64,000 bases of DNA from Benincasa hispida (GCF_009727055.1 NC_052354.1:50269600-50333599); one strand, 5' to 3'; shown: positions 1 through 12,857, counted from the stretch's first letter. Notes: generated from the letters alone by a model not told the origin. Translations and numbers: made by a program.

Positions 1-480
1 TTAACTCAGGATTTAGGTCGAGTTACCTAGGTCATCGATTTGAAATAGTTAGTCTTAAACAGTAAACAACTTTAATAAAGTAAGAGTGACTTATTTCTTG
101 GTCTTGGTCTTATACAAACTCATTGCATAGGTCGCCCCCACTCACATGTTTCTACATAAACGATTCAGGATCACCTCGTTTATACTATCTACAATGTGGG
201 TTGCGTCTGATAGTGTTACCAGAATAAGGTACCCAACTTTATTCATATACTATAGACCGTTTTGGTTATTTACTCGAACTTGATCTATTTTTTATGTCTC
301 CACATAAAGTTCAAGTATTCATGTAATAGCCATGGATCTTAGTTTATTGGATTTGGTTTATACAAGTACAATTTACCTATTCAATAACAGTTTTATTGAA
401 TAAATGTCAATAACATCTTTATTGATAATAGAAAATGTTTAACATCACAAACTGTGAGTTTTAGGACATACAACCCAACA
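1..480 (-). repeat. Ty1/copia-type LTR, partial (window edge)
   Basis: This stretch resembles 19451-20423 and 55284-55714: the same ordered landmarks occur in all three, including a 'cctaggtcat' block, a 'caaactcattgcata' block, a 'tgttaccag(a/g)ataaggta' block and a terminal 'acccaaca'. The copy at 55 kb adjoins copia pol and a purine tract, so the family is copia-type. Read on the minus strand the LTR begins TGTTGGGTTG at 480. Its other end lies outside the window. No matching purine tract is visible right of 480, so the element may be truncated there. Confidence 0.6.
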
Positions 481-1266
481 TTCACATTGTTGTTACACAA
501 GTCATAATAGTCTCCTAGGATTAAACTTGCAATCAACAACAAAGTTAATTCCTAACCAATCAATGAAGCACAAATTAAAAATTAATTGTAGACTAATTTA
601 TATGAGTAAGTTCAAAGTCCTTCTAATTAACTCCTAGCAACCTGAAATGGTCTTAAATGGCTCTCAATTTGTTTTCTTCCTACACTGGCTTAAAAACTAA
701 CTATCAAGCATCAAAACAATTAAGATGACAATATGTAAACTAAGGTACCTAAAATTTAATTCTAGGGATCTCTAAACTTGCATTTATTTTACCTAGGGGC
801 ATTAGCTTTCACACATCATTGCAGGGAACTATACTCACTATTTTGTCGTGAGTGTCCTTATTAGTCATAGAAAAGGTAGCTCTTTCTGCCCTTAATATGC
901 ATAACATTACAAGTTTAAAATTTCTTTTTTCTTGATATAATCTTTTCAATGAAACATTTTATTTGCAAGTTTTTAAGCATTCACATAAAGAACAGGGACA
1001 AAATGGAAGGGAAGCAAAAAAAATTCCATGAAATTTTGGCACAAAGGATAGATGTGATATCTGGCTCATGAAATGAAATCCTCTTAATCTCCTCAATCAG
1101 CTACAAAAAACCGAAAATCAAGAAAGATGGAAAGAGTTAAGCTCAATCAAAATAAAAGTAACAGAAAGGAAATCTATACTAAGAAAGCAAATAAAAAGTA
1201 AATCTCGACTGCCTCCAGGTAGCGCAATTTTTTAAGGTTGTTATGCTGAATCGGGCTTGACTCTTT
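481..1266. other. Unassigned stretch between LTR end and gypsy remnant
   Basis: About 790 bp of AT-rich sequence with no recognisable coding region or long repeat. It lies between a copia-type LTR end and a degraded gypsy protease region, so decayed retrotransposon interior is the likeliest origin. I cannot show this directly. Confidence 0.3.
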
Positions 1267-1723
1267 TCATCCATATTCTCTATTAATTGTCGTATCTCCG
1301 TCCATCACCCCCAACTTAAGAGGTTGTCCACTATCCTGAAAAAGATGTGTACTCGAACATACATGATTATCAATAGTAGGAGTGTTAGAAATTATATAAA
1401 AGTTTTCAAATTTTTCTTCCTGCTCAATTTTAAAGGACCCTTTTATCCACATCAATAGAGCCTTAGATGTCTTAAAAAAGGGTCAACCTTAAAACAGATA
1501 GCAAAAAGGGAGGGGGATTAACATTCACATCAATCACATAAAAATCGGCAGGAAAAGATAAGCCATTTATTCTAACCAGAATGTCCTTAACCAATCCTAA
1601 TGGCCTACAAAGAGAGAGATCAGCTAATTGCACTAAAATATCAGTAGATTGTAGGATGTGAGACTGAAATTCATAATAAATGGTAGTAGACATGATATTA
1701 ATAGTAGACCCTAGATCTAACAT
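1267..1723 (-). pseudogene. Degraded Ty3/gypsy aspartic protease region
   Basis: The minus-strand reading 1723-1472 contains DLGSTINIMS, the active-site loop form of plant gypsy proteases, then QLADLS, a VKDILVRI stretch and FPADFYVIDV. This is the usual order in the gag-pol protease domain. The reading frame ends soon after and the flanks are broken. A nearby 'cacccccaactta' at about 1304 resembles a motif found in the 3' non-coding part of the other gypsy elements here. It belongs to a decayed minus-strand element whose 5' LTR may be 3530-5564. No reverse transcriptase remains. Confidence 0.6.
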
Positions 1724-3505
1724 GGCATGCTCAAACTTCCTAGTTCCTATCTAACAGGGCACAAAAGACGTACCTGGGTCTTCATGCTTAACAGGTAAAT
1801 TACCTAAAAGAATTGCCTTCTGCTTGACCTTATTTTCTTTCTTTTCCTTTGATGGACCTTCAACCCAATCCTTCTTGCTCTTTGCAATAGGGCTCTTGTC
1901 CTTAGAAAACTAGATAGATTTCACCTCCTAAACAACAGTAAACCTACTAGGAAAAGGAGCACGGGGGATATTAACTTTTAAATTCAAAGGTGGATCGAAT
2001 CTTACCCCACATCTTTTGGTAGGCTGAAAACCTTCTCCTTAGCTTCCTCTTCACTCACCACCTCAACTAGTAAAAAACAGGCCTAGGGGAGCTCTTAATG
2101 CAACAAACAGTGGATATGACGCTGACGTTACGAATATCAGACACTAGTTGGAAAGGAATCTTTTGATGCTAAGTATTTAATCTACTGACCTTCTTGACAA
2201 GCTGGGAAAGTTGATTCACCATACTCTGCATGTGGGAAAGAATCATCTCTTGATTTTTCTTGAGATGCATAGTCATGTCTGCCAGGTTCTTGACCACATC
2301 TTCAAGAGCATACCTGAACTGCTTTGTCCCTGGTTTCCTTGATTGCCTGAACGGTTATAATTGTACATCCATCCACTTTACTGGTTGACAGCATAGCTTA
2401 CCTTAACTACATTCTCCTAGGGCTGCTACTCTGTTGCAAAGAATGCCTATTTCACAAGAGTAGCTAGTTTAGGTAATTCAACTCTAAGTTTTTTTACCTC
2501 TTATGAAGATGTTTGAGGGTAGAAGGATCATGTCCAAGTACGGGTAAGTGCCTTTCACAACTTAACTCTTATCAACATGAGTTTCCCCATTGTGTTGACA
2601 GTGGAGTTGTTATTCTCAAAATTCTCTCTCTCTCTCTCTCTCTTTTGTAGAAATGATCGCAATGTAGTGAACATAATTCTTCGGGATCGCTGCCACCCCC
2701 AAACTTAGAGGTTGGCAGCGTTCTCACCGCAAAGCTAAAAAAAAATCAACAGGAATGCGGTAACAAATGTTTGAGTAAAGGTTTGCACATAATAAAACTT
2801 AGACTGTCAAATTTTGAGGAAACTATTAAAAGTAAGGTGAGCCTTGTGATGCTTAGTTAGCGGATGTAGTGAATTATACGTACCATCATAGATGCATTGC
2901 AAAGGAACACAATCAGACAAGGAAAATTTCAAAAGGATAATGCATAAAAGATAACAAGAAAAGAACCTTAAGTAGAATAACGCTTGCGACCATGCTTTGG
3001 AATTCATCCGATCGAAACCATGCGTTTAATGATGGGGAGGATTCTTCCATTGTAACTGCGCACCAAGGAGAATTATTGCCGCACCTACAAGGAGCATATG
3101 CACCACAACCAAGGAAGCAGCTGCATATCCAAAATAATAATAATAATAAACTAAACTAAGAAAGCAAGGTAAAGATAGAGTAGAAGACGTCCCTGGAGAA
3201 ATTGGAATGATGTCACCACAAGGAGTCTCCCATGCAGGATATTTCTCTCAACTACTTAGGTCAAGGGACTCGCCTTGACCATTGGAACTTCTGGCAATTG
3301 GTGGATGCAGGTTGTTCATCACGTGCATGGAATTACCTTCAACTCATGCGACTGATTGCCCTTCTATCTTGGGATCAATACTGGCTTTCGGTGCATCACC
3401 TACACTTCAATATTGTTTGCAGCTTGGTCGCATAAGATACAATACTCCCAAGGAAAAAAGGTTGCCTGCAAAAACACAAAATGCAACAAACAATTAGCTA
3501 CCAAG
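1724..3505 (-). mobile_element. Decayed Ty3/gypsy interior, internally deleted
   Basis: There are no long open frames. Minus-strand fragments near 2330-2400 read as an Asn/Gln/Gly-rich stretch (NYNRSGNQGNQGQ) like the C-terminal part of plant gypsy gag. At about 2530-2600 is one half of the 3' non-coding module described for 35207, 46135 and 62348, and at 2692 a 'cacccccaaacttagagg' stretch typical of that region. 3'-type sequence lies only about 1 kb from the PBS at 3506, so most of gag-pol appears deleted. A (TC)n run sits near 2625-2645. Confidence 0.5.
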
Positions 3506-3523
3506 TCCCCGACAACGGTGCCA
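3506..3523 (-). promoter_or_regulatory. Primer binding site of gypsy element
   Basis: The minus strand reads TGGCACCGTTGTCGGGGA, starting 6 bp inside the LTR at 3530. It is one substitution type away from the TGGCGCC-class sites of the other gypsy elements here (11752, 40841, 53258, 60302). This class is usually assigned to tRNA-Asp and is known from Athila-type elements; the tRNA assignment is from memory. It fixes the orientation as minus and makes 3530-5564 the 5' LTR. Confidence 0.75.
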
Positions 3524-3529
3524 AAAACT

Positions 3530-5564
3530 TGATGACGTAACTTAGTGGGATGCAATATGTGATGCATGTCTTAGGTTATGCATTGGTTCTCATGCGTCGG
3601 TGGTCATGCATTGGACTATGTAATATGTGATTACGAATGTATGCGATGACCATGCGTTCCTGTCATAAGTTTTCTTGCACTCACGCCAAGTATAACGCGA
3701 ACGCAAGTTTCTCAGGTGATCCGAGGTCGAACTCAAGGACTTGTAGCCAAATGTATGTGGTAATGTGTTTGCGGCGGATAAATAAAAGAATGATGGGGGG
3801 TATAAGCTAATAACTACTCCTACTCCTAATTAACAGATGAAGCGGTGAGAATACGAATGAGAGGTAGAGAATGGGCAACTGTTGACGCGTAGTAAATGCA
3901 TGGAAAAATAGATGAAAAGGTGAGGATGTCTTCATCACAACCCTAAGCTTGACCGCAATGGCAACCCTAGCCAACGCAAAACTATGCAGCATGCTAGACA
4001 CACTTATGCCTATTTCTAGGACGCATGTGATGTATATGCGATAGTGTCGAGAGGCCTTATTTCTAAGTCTATATTCCTGCTCATGTGCTTCCACACGTAA
4101 ACAAGATGACCGCATACCACCGTATCCTACTTCTGGACACATGCAATATCTTATCTGTAGGGTGCATACGCTGTGTAATAGCAAACGGAGCTTATCTCTA
4201 AGTTCCCCATTCTTGCTTATGCGATCCAATCCGCTCTCCCGAGACTTAGATTTGGTTTTTAGACTACTCTTCCAAGTATGCCTAAATGATGAATGATGCG
4301 CTCATAAGACAAGGTAATCGCATAAACCTGGCTGATGTAAGATTATTCCTATCTCTAGTGAACACTTGCTTACATTGCTTAATGCGACCAACCACTTACC
4401 CTCCCAGGTAGTTAGTCGTTGCTGATTTTACTCATAGACAAGCATTGTGTCTGCTTATAGACAAGCGTTGCTGCAACTTCACACTAAGCAAATAAGGTTT
4501 TCTCACGACACCCACGCAACGCACACCTCTCGGTGTTTTGCTACATGCTTCATATTTCTATGCTGCATGATTAAGTATGCGATACTCTAACAGTCTCACT
4601 AAGTGTTGCAATGAAAGTTAAGGATGCTAAGTAAAGGAAGATGAAAATGGAATTGAAGGAAATATAGAAATGCAATGATCACAAAATGTATTAATTTCTT
4701 AAGCCAAAATGTAATATAATACAATATAAGGAAAGAAGAGAAAATGAAAGGACCAGTTGAAGCAACGTCTTGCTTTCAGCAGATGTGTGTCAAAGCTGCC
4801 GGTGGTGCCATGGATGGGCGGTGGAGCAGACTCTCTCGAGCTCTAACTCTGGAGAAGGCTCCGATCGTCACTTGGAATGGATGAAGGAGGTGAAGAACTC
4901 TCAAGCTTTCTTCTCACTCTTTCGTCTGGATCACAAGGATCCACCCGAAGGTAGAAACATGGATGATTTGAAATTTTGCTCAACGACTTCAATTTATAGA
5001 GCTTGATCGCAGATAACATTAATGGACCTGCTCTGATTCTGACATTCATGGCGTGATGGTCCTCTTCTGAATCTCTGCTGCTAACGACGTGGTAGGTGAA
5101 ATGTCAACATCATCTTTTGAATCTCCTGAGGTATGCGCTCATGTTGCATTCCACCAATCCTTGCGTTCATCCCTCTATTATGGTTATCATCATGTAGCCG
5201 CAAGCTTTTTGCGATGGCTACATTCTCTTGTTGACTGCAACTTCTATGCGATGACCGCATTCGTTTGTCGACCGTAACATCCATGCGTCGAGCGTATGCG
5301 TTCGCCTTTACGATGGAGAGATTCCCCGCATGCAGTCGTCTTTGCGATAGCCCAGCTTCCGCATATGCGATCGCTTTCTGTGTTAGCTACAAAGATGGAC
5401 AATTGAATGTATAATAACGCATATGTTAGCTGAGATTCTTAATGCTGATGGATGCAAGCTCATTTTTTCATGAATTCTTAACATATTCGCTGCATATTTT
5501 ACTTAACAACTCTCATAATTCTAAATAAAAGGCCTAAGATGACGTCCATTTTTGCTCGTGATCA
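3530..5564 (-). repeat. Gypsy LTR, family B, copy 1 (5' LTR)
   Basis: This 2,035-bp stretch runs TGATGACG...GTGATCA and is the inverted counterpart of 32291-34285 and 56105-about 58230. Shared blocks include the 'ctcataattctaaataaaa' segment near one end, the 'gcaagaaaact' or complement block, and a region rich in GCGAT/GCATG words. A PBS adjoins the left edge. On the minus strand a TATA-like 'tctataaatt' lies near 4996-5005. Flanking duplications could not be checked because the other LTR is absent. Confidence 0.75.
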
Positions 5565-5586
5565 GATATAAATCTCATAAGTTACA

Positions 5587-7064
5587 TGATCGACCAAATG
5601 TATGAGTGGCAAAGTATTTCAGGTAAGTGAGGGTTTAAGTGCAAGCATACACTATAGACAAAGTAATAATCTTGGAGTATTCCAAGTATCGAACCCACAA
5701 GACTAGCTTCTAATTTAAATTGCTTGAGACTGTAAACCTAATGAGACTGAAGGTAACCGAGAAGAATTTGTGTTGTGAATGGCAGAAAGTTTAGAATAGA
5801 AACAGTAAATAGTAGTAATCGTACAGGAGCTAACAATGCTTCAACCTTTCGGGTTCTGTTTTGTAAGTGATGCGGCCGCATTAGACCAAGAAAATGAATT
5901 ATGCACGAACATAATGCTACTCCTATTCAGTCTTGTGTCAAGTTCATTTGAAGATCTAAGCAGCTGCTACCTAAGGTTTCCATAGATAAATGAATCTTAG
6001 ATTACTTCAAGCTTAGATTCTTTATCATACCGTGTTTCTTATTTATAAGGTGACTGACTCTCATATTTCTAGGCTCCTAGTCTCGTATCCCTTTGTGACA
6101 TCCACTTACACTCTAACATTCTTAGCATTAGAGCTCGCTAAATTGTTGATTAAGTAGTCAGTTTAATTTACCAATGCTATCCTTAAATTCAACAAAGAAA
6201 ATGCATAAATTAAGTTGGTGTGAAGTGCACCCTTACTTAAGCTATAAAACCTTAGGGTATCCACATTTTCAAACCCCTAAAGAAATTTAGCTTATGATAA
6301 ATGACAAAATTTTATTAAATCAAGAATCATAGCTACAATAGTTCGATTGGTAGAAAGAATGAAAATGAAATAACTATAGGAATTAAATGGAAAGAAAATG
6401 CTGAAAAATTACAACTCAAAAGAACTTGCGATAAATCATCAAGTTCCAAGCCATTCCCTAGGTTAATTTTCCCTTTTTTTTTTCAAGGTGAAATCGCCCT
6501 CAACACACACTTTTGTGGGATGAGATAACCTAGAGCTCCTACGCCTCAGAGGAATTTTTGTTCTTGGGGCTACTGACCTGAAACGTTGAGAAGAGACCCA
6601 AGGGCTGCTATAAAAATGACAAAAACTATGAAGTATGGCGATGAAATCGACCAATGGAGAGTTGTATATGAAGTAAAGGTCTTCCATCCTTTTTATAGGG
6701 ACCATAGTAGTTTGGGGGTGCCGAAATTTGTGCTCTGGACGATTCCCAGGTGAAATAGGAGCTACCCAACTGAATAAAATGTGAAAATTGCAAGTGCTTC
6801 TAACTGAGTTGAATTCTAGAATTCTAGGGCTCAATGATGTGGGCACATCAGCTAAAGATCTGCAGAAACAACAAAAACCCTGTCAAAATTCACCAATTTG
6901 GCTCTAAAACAGCAAATAACATCTCTTAAGCAAAATTATTCCCTAGTGAGCTCATTTTAACGGATTATGAGTAAAATTAGAGGGAAAGTCATGCACGAAT
7001 CTAGTTTTCAAAGTAAAAGTACACAAAGAAAAGCTTACAAACTTGCATTTCATGGCTTGTATCA
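5587..7064 (-). repeat. 3' LTR of the 5587-12857 element
   Basis: The 1,478-bp LTR begins TGATCGACC and ends TGTATCA on the plus strand. About 6560-7064 aligns by eye with 12370-12857, for example 'gagacccaaggg', 'gttgtatatgaa' and 'cgattcccaggtgaaat'. The purine tract follows directly at 7065. Confidence 0.8.
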
Positions 7065-8975
7065 TACCCCCAAATTGAAATCTTTTCTTATCTTCAAGAA
7101 AATATCAGAAACATCTTTCATAACCTAATCATGCATGCTTGGTTTGATAAAACGCAAAGACAATAACTTTCAGAAGGGGTCTCCAATATAATACCTTGCA
7201 TAACTACAAACTTCCTAAGAATCCGCACAAGAGTTTTTATTTGTCCAATGGCTCAACATTTCCAACTAACCACCAAAACATATCGAACTAACTTAGCGAT
7301 CAATCATTGATCTTAGAGGGTCCAAACACACTACAACCTTATCGAACACCAAACTAATCTCCCCCGATCTTGAACTTCTGCTAGGATTTAAGGCTTACAT
7401 TTTATAAGTCTTCACGTTTTCCTTTTTTTCCTCCTTTTTAGTCTAGGAATGATCCTTATGTCATTCTCACCTTTGTTCCAACTTGTCCCACGAGTTACCT
7501 ACGAACATCTGACCACGAGCAAGATTCACACTTGAGGCAAACACTCACTTTCCAAGCTAACCATTTCACGTAAAGAAAGCATAAATATATCATGCTTCAC
7601 TTTTAGTTGCTTTTTGTGGCTAACTCGGAAAGGAGAAATGCCCTATCTTTTTCCTTTTATTCTTTTTCTTTTTTCATAGACCTAGCATATGTACATGTAC
7701 ACCTTCTCACAATAAATATTACATTAATATACAAAATGCGAAAGTCCCCCCTCCTCCCACCCACCCAAAATAAGCAATGTCCTCAGTGCTTGAGAAAGAG
7801 AAACTACAAAAAGGGCAAAAACAAGAGAATGGCATCTTGGCTTGATTGCAAAATATAAGGCTAAGGTCTCTTAGTACATAAAGCTGGTGGGCATACAGGA
7901 GACTAGCCGAGAAAGGTTTTGCACAAATAGACAAACATAAAACTCTTGATTCTATATTCTTTTGGAGTTGAAAGCAAGGTATGCAAAAGGAGATATGCCC
8001 TAGGTATCATCATGAAGAGTTACTTTGCACAACAAAAAAAAACAACATGCTCCGACCATTTAACATAATTGCAGCCACACAAAAATAAATTTCAACAAAA
8101 CCAAAAATCAACTAACCTAATTGCACATAAAAGAAGCTAATAAAGCAAAACAAAATAAAATGAGTTTTGAGATTAAAAAGGGAAGAATAAGTGAAGGACA
8201 CGATACTCCCCTAATGAGTTGGAGCATCATCATTGACTTCTGGATCTTGTTCCTCGTCAACACAATCATGAAGGATATGAGAATTAAAGTAAACTCTTCT
8301 TTAAGGTAGGTCAAATGTCAAGTGTGGATTAATTAAGGACAAGTCAACCTATTTATAGGTAGGTCTGGCCCATTAAATATAAATGAGATCACCAAACCCT
8401 AATTTTTTCTGTTGATGTGGTCGCAATACTTCGTTTAATGCGAGTGCATTGCCCTTCTCTTTCTCTTTTTTTCCTTACATGCACAATCAAGTGAAAAATT
8501 AGAAAGTTCATCTAGCTAAATAAACTTCAAGGTAGGTTTCCAGTTAGAAGTGTTCCCTATGGTCATCTTAAATATCTCTTCCTTAGACAAACCATCCTAG
8601 ACAGAGTTTATTTATTGAAGCATAAAAACTCAGAACCTTTTTTTTTTTTTGAAGAATTAATGAACTAATGATGAAAAAAAATAACAAAAGTAAATTAATG
8701 AAAAGAACGTACCTATACATTTAGAGCTCGATCTTACTCTTAGACCAAGACAAAGGTTTTGTCTCGGCTTAACACCTCTTTCCAATATGCCTTCACTCGT
8801 TGTCTAATCATTTTGAAAGCATTTTCACTGCCTTGAAAACTGACTGCTCTATCACATGAGCTAAATAGTTGTTTTTGTCTCCCATCCTTAATACTTGCGG
8901 TACAAATTCTCTCCTTTTCTTATTACTCTTTTTTTCTTCTCTTTCTAAAGACCCTAATTTTGCATCTCATCTTTT
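7065..8975 (-). other. Non-coding 3' interior of gypsy element
   Basis: The stretch starts with the complement of a purine tract, 'tacccccaaattgaaatc'. The rest is AT-rich with only short open frames and no recognisable domain. Its position between the protease remnant and the 3' LTR implies that reverse transcriptase and integrase were deleted or have decayed beyond recognition. Confidence 0.5.
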
Positions 8976-9537
8976 TTAGGGAATACTCGGGTATTTTAGA
9001 TGAGAGAACACTATCGATTTGAGTTGCATATTGATAGGTTCCATCATATCTTGTTTTAGTTGTTGGATATTTTCCTCTATGAGCTTAGATGATTTGGTGT
9101 TAGGTTCCTTGAAGAGTGTTTCTGGCGCAGTGTTGGCTACATTTTTCAAGTAATTGACTTCTTCTACCACATCCTTCGTTTCCTCATCCAGTTCATCTAT
9201 CAAGCTTTCCTTTTTTTTGAACTCATGTATCTCACGTGGGGTCAGGCTATAGAACTCTTCAATTAAAGAACATTCTTCCATGTCTCATGAAAATTTCAAA
9301 GCTTATAACACATTAAAAGTGATCTATTGGCCGTTGGCTCTCGTCGTCATCTCTCTTTTCTGCACATCGATTATTGTTCGTTCTGTTGCTAGGAAATGGG
9401 TGCCCTAGGTTTATAGGCACTTTTCTATTTGCTTCACAATCTAGAATTATGAAGTCTAAAGGAAATATAAGCTTGTCTACTTTCACCAATACATCTTCGA
9501 TCTTCCCTATTGGCTTGGTGGTTGATCTGTTAGCCAA
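8976..9537 (-). pseudogene. Gypsy protease and downstream linker remnant
   Basis: The upstream piece (9537-9313) reads GKIEDVLVKVDKLIFPLDFI, then DCEANRKVPINLGHPF. It matches the second half of the protease domain better preserved at 50800-51294. The active-site loop lies in broken sequence to the right. The downstream piece (9281-8976) opens MEECSLIEEF and is acidic, like the linker between protease and reverse transcriptase in Athila-type polyproteins. The two pieces are in the same strand and order but are separated by stops. Confidence 0.65.
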
Positions 9538-9862
9538 CTAAAGAGTTACTGTGCTTGGCTTTACGTCCTAAATTCCTAACTGAGTGAAAACTGAATATGA
9601 CATTAGATTAATGCTTGCTCCTAAATCGCAAAGTGCTCTTCCAAAACTCGGTCCTCTAATTGAACATGAGATTGTAAAATTTCCTAGATCTTTCAGTTTT
9701 AGAGGGATGTTGCTGCTGACCATAGCATTGGAACACTTAGTTAGTGCAACTGTTTCATATCAGTCAACTTCCTCTTTTTTGATAGGATATCCTTTAAGAA
9801 CTTTAAATAGTTGGGCATTTCTTCTAATGCCTCAACTAATGGAATGTTTATGTGTAGTTGTT

Positions 9863-10111
9863 TCAAAACATCCAAAAATTTATTGAACTAAGAGTTCTAG
9901 TTCTTCTTCGTTGTCTCTTGGAAAATGGTATGGGTGGTTTATATATTGGCATTGTATTCTTTTCCTTTGCATCAATGGATATCTTTCTTTCATCCATCTT
10001 TTTGTCTTTTTGACCATCTTTCATCTCTTCTCCAGCTGGTGGAGTAATTTCTTTCTTAGACCTGACATCCATTGATATTTTCTCTTGGCATTCTTTGTGT
10101 TCTCCAGGCAT
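9863..10111 (-). pseudogene. Lys/Glu-rich gag-protease linker remnant
   Basis: An 82-residue charged frame ends KPPIPFSKRQRR. A 'PPxPFPxR' motif is commonly found just before the protease in plant gypsy polyproteins. Its position between the gag piece at 10860-11171 and the protease piece at 9313-9537 fits a linker. It is not a complete gene. Confidence 0.45.
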
Positions 10112-10859
10112 CTTTGGTCCTTCATACTAAAGCTCACTTCTTAATGTAACACCCTTATGTTAATTTATTCCATTCGTCTCAGAGCTTCTATGCTGCTGGG
10201 CAAAGTTCTTGGAGGTTTTGCACCTATAAATTACGTAAAGCTGCATAATTTCTGGTCATATAATCATTCAATAGATCTACCATTGTAGGACTCTTTTCAG
10301 GGGGAGGTGTTGGCGGCTTATCTCGTGGTTGTTATTGCGCTGCTTGCGGGAATCCTGGTGGAGCCGTTCTTGCCTGTTGCTATGATGTATTTACACTGTT
10401 TAGACTTTGCCCCTGGAAAATTCGGGTGTGATCTCCATCCTGTGCAAGTATTGGAATAAGGATCCCAATGCTATTACGCCTACTGGTAATCTACATAACA
10501 CACCGAATAGGGGTTATACATATATTCACTAGATAAATGATTAGCAATACAGAATTTACAAGTTTGAGTTTGAGAATTAGCTTGGACAACTGCCAATTTT
10601 TATGGTCCCAACATAAGAGTTTGAATCATATTTTCTATGGTTGTTATGACTCATGGATGCAAGTGTATCCACTTCTTGTATTTCAGCTACGGTTTTTGTG
10701 ATTAAGTGTTTTCTACGTCTCCCAAATTTTGGTTATTATTCACAATCATATCCATAATTTCTTGAGCTTCGTTTACAAACTTTTTGAGCAAAGATCCTCC
10801 CTTAGATGCATTTACCATTATCTTTGAAGCTTTATTCAACACATTATAAAACTACTCCA

Positions 10860-11171
10860 TCACGATGCATGCTGTAAGTCCTTGATGTATGCATTTCTCA
10901 CCAACTTATGGAATCTAATCCATGCTCCATCAACAAATTCAGATGGAGATTGCCTAAATGCAATGATGTCTCCTTTGTATTTGGCGTTCTTGTCAAGAAG
11001 GAAGTATTTTCCTAGAAACTTATCTAGGAGGTCATCCCATGTGGTAATGGAGTTAGGAGGCAATGAGTCAAGCCACACTTCTGTATCTCCCTGCAAAGAA
11101 TAGGGAAATAGCTTAAGTCTCAATGCATCTTTAGAAACACCATTAACTTTGAAAGTACGACAAATTCTCAT
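10860..11171 (-). pseudogene. Gypsy gag (Retrotrans_gag domain) fragment
   Basis: The minus-strand frame reads DALRLKLFPYSLQGDTEVWL, then a W-DL--KFL-KYF block, then a DIIAFRQ-PSE stretch. These are the core motifs of the plant retrotransposon gag capsid domain (compare LFPYTLRDEA and W-QLVEWFMKKFF at 39678-40496). Residues upstream and downstream are out of frame, and the frame stops inside the domain. Confidence 0.75.
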
Positions 11172-11751
11172 AAAAAATGTTTTAGATGTTTATGGGTCGG
11201 GTCTTCATTGGATAACCCAACAAATTGACCAAATGAGTTTAACATTTGAAACATCAAAGGTTTCGTTTCAAATGTGGGAGCATCAATCGGTGGATCTAGA
11301 ATGCTAATGTCTAAGGTTTGAAATGCAGAAGCTACATAATCCCTAATGGCTTTGTCTCTATCTTCTATGATGAAGATAGGATTTTGGGGGTTAAGTTGTT
11401 ATGGTGGACGTTGGTCGCCATTCTGTTGAACTCCATTCATGGGAGGAATAGAAGGATCGTTTCCAAGAGGGAGATCCATTTAAATTTATCGCACAAATAT
11501 GGCTTTAGCAAGACTCTCTTGCGTGCTCAACTCCTTTTACTCATGACGCTTCCACCTTTGTTATTGTCTCTGATGGCAAAAGGTCATTTCTATTTCAGGA
11601 TTTGGTTAAAAAAGGTTGGGCCTTCTTCTCATGCACCAACTCCTCCTCCAAAAACAAACAGGAACAAAAAGGAGTTAGATTTTTCTTGAAACAAAGTCAA
11701 TGCAGTCGCATTGATTAGTCATGGTTAACAATAAACTAAAAATTCTGCTAG

Positions 11752-11768
11752 TTCCTGCAACAAGGCCA
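11752..11768 (-). promoter_or_regulatory. Degenerate primer binding site
   Basis: The minus strand reads TGGCCTTGTTGCAGGAA, beginning 6 bp inside the 5' LTR at 11775. It keeps the spacing and general pattern of the TGGCGCCGTTG-class sites elsewhere in the window but with several changes, consistent with an old element. Confidence 0.5.
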
Positions 11769-11774
11769 AGAACT

Positions 11775-12857
11775 TGATCGACCAAATGTATATTAATTAA
11801 GTTAATTAAAAAAATTAGTTTTTAATTAATTAGTTATTCGGGAGGGAGTTTTTTTGATAACCCTCCTATTATTCTCTCATTGAACATATGTGAGTGGAAG
11901 GAGGAAGAGAGAGATCCTTTTATTTGATCTGCAGTTGTTGTTTGAGGAGAGATAAAACACTCAATCTCACATAACTCTTTCTGCATTTTACTCTCAAACA
12001 AAACATTTCCCTCTTCCTTCCAAATTATTGCTAAAACCCGCATAATCTCCGTAATTCTCTACCCTTCGAGAATATTGAGGACTCCGTGTGGTAGTGCCCA
12101 GTTTTTTGGTTGTTGCTGTGATCGTGAGATCAAGAGGAAAAGAAGATTGAACAAACTGTTTGTAACCGGAAAGGATTTCATGAAAAATTCGGTCTTCAAG
12201 GGTGAGTGTTCTTCATCTCCCTTAGTTTTCACTTTTTTTTCCTGAGATATGCATGTTTAATTAATCATGTGAATCCTATTTTCATCCTCTATATGAATTA
12301 AATGTTCTATAAAATAAAATTGGGAGATCGATCCTTCTGCAATGGGTATTCACATATCCTTTCAAGAGGAACTTTTGTCCTTGGGGCTATAACTTGAGAC
12401 ACTAAGAAGAGACCCAAGGGGCTACTGTAAAATGACAGAAACTATGAATGATAGTGATGAAATCGGCCAATGAAGAGTTGTATATGAAATGAAGGGCTTC
12501 CTTTTATAGGCACGAAAGTAGTTTGGGATGGTTGAAATTTGTGTTCTAAACGATTCCCAGGTGAAATCGAAGCTTTCTGACTAAATAAAATGTGAAAATC
12601 GCAACTTCGTTTGACTGGATTGATTTTGGAATTTTAGGACTCACAAATGCAGATGCATCACTTCATTGATGCATCCTTCATAAACGACAAAAACCCTGCC
12701 AAAATTAGCAAATAACATCTCTTAAGTGAAACTATCCCCTAGTGAGCTCATTTTAATAGATTGTGACTAAATTAGAGGAAAACTCAGGCATGAATCCATT
12801 TTCAAAGTAAAGGTACACAAATAAGAGCTTAAAAACATGCATTAATGACATGTATCA
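11775..12857 (-). repeat. 5' LTR of the 5587-12857 element, rearranged
   Basis: The first 17 bp (TGATCGACCAAATGTAT) and the last 490 bp or so match the other LTR. Sequence equivalent to about 5604-6540 is missing and replaced by about 560 bp of unrelated sequence (11792-about 12355). LTR length is therefore 1,083 bp against 1,478 bp on the other side. Confidence 0.7.
11792..12355. repeat. Foreign insert in the 5' LTR, possibly a copia LTR fragment
   Basis: The segment has an AT-rich left end with several 'ttaattaa' words. It then has a block 'actccgtgtggtagtgccc' followed by 'gatcgtgagatcaagagg', a style I associate with the R/U5 part of copia LTRs. It is absent from the partner LTR. I see no clean terminal TG/CA or duplication, so a replacement by recombination is as likely as an insertion. 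Confidence 0.35.

Larger units (their letters stand above)
5587..12857 (-). mobile_element. Complete but dead Ty3/gypsy element with both LTRs
   Basis: Two LTRs flank a minus-strand interior: 5587-7064 (3' LTR) and 11775-12857 (5' LTR). Both start TGATCGACCAAATGTAT and end TGTATCA. The 5-bp flanks are ttaca (5582-5586) and ttata (12858-12862), a 4-of-5 target-site duplication. A purine tract (minus strand, complement of 'tacccccaaatt' at 7065) adjoins the 3' LTR and a degenerate PBS adjoins the 5' LTR. The interior keeps a gag fragment and a protease fragment. I find no reverse transcriptase or integrase, so it cannot be autonomous. The two LTRs differ greatly, suggesting an old insertion. 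Confidence 0.8.

Noticed and set aside
3807..4229. A 140-codon minus-strand frame
   Set aside because: It lies wholly inside a family B LTR, has no domain, and is not conserved in the other LTR copies.
6463..6846. A 127-codon minus-strand frame
   Set aside because: It lies inside the 3' LTR of a dead gypsy element and is not kept in the partner LTR.
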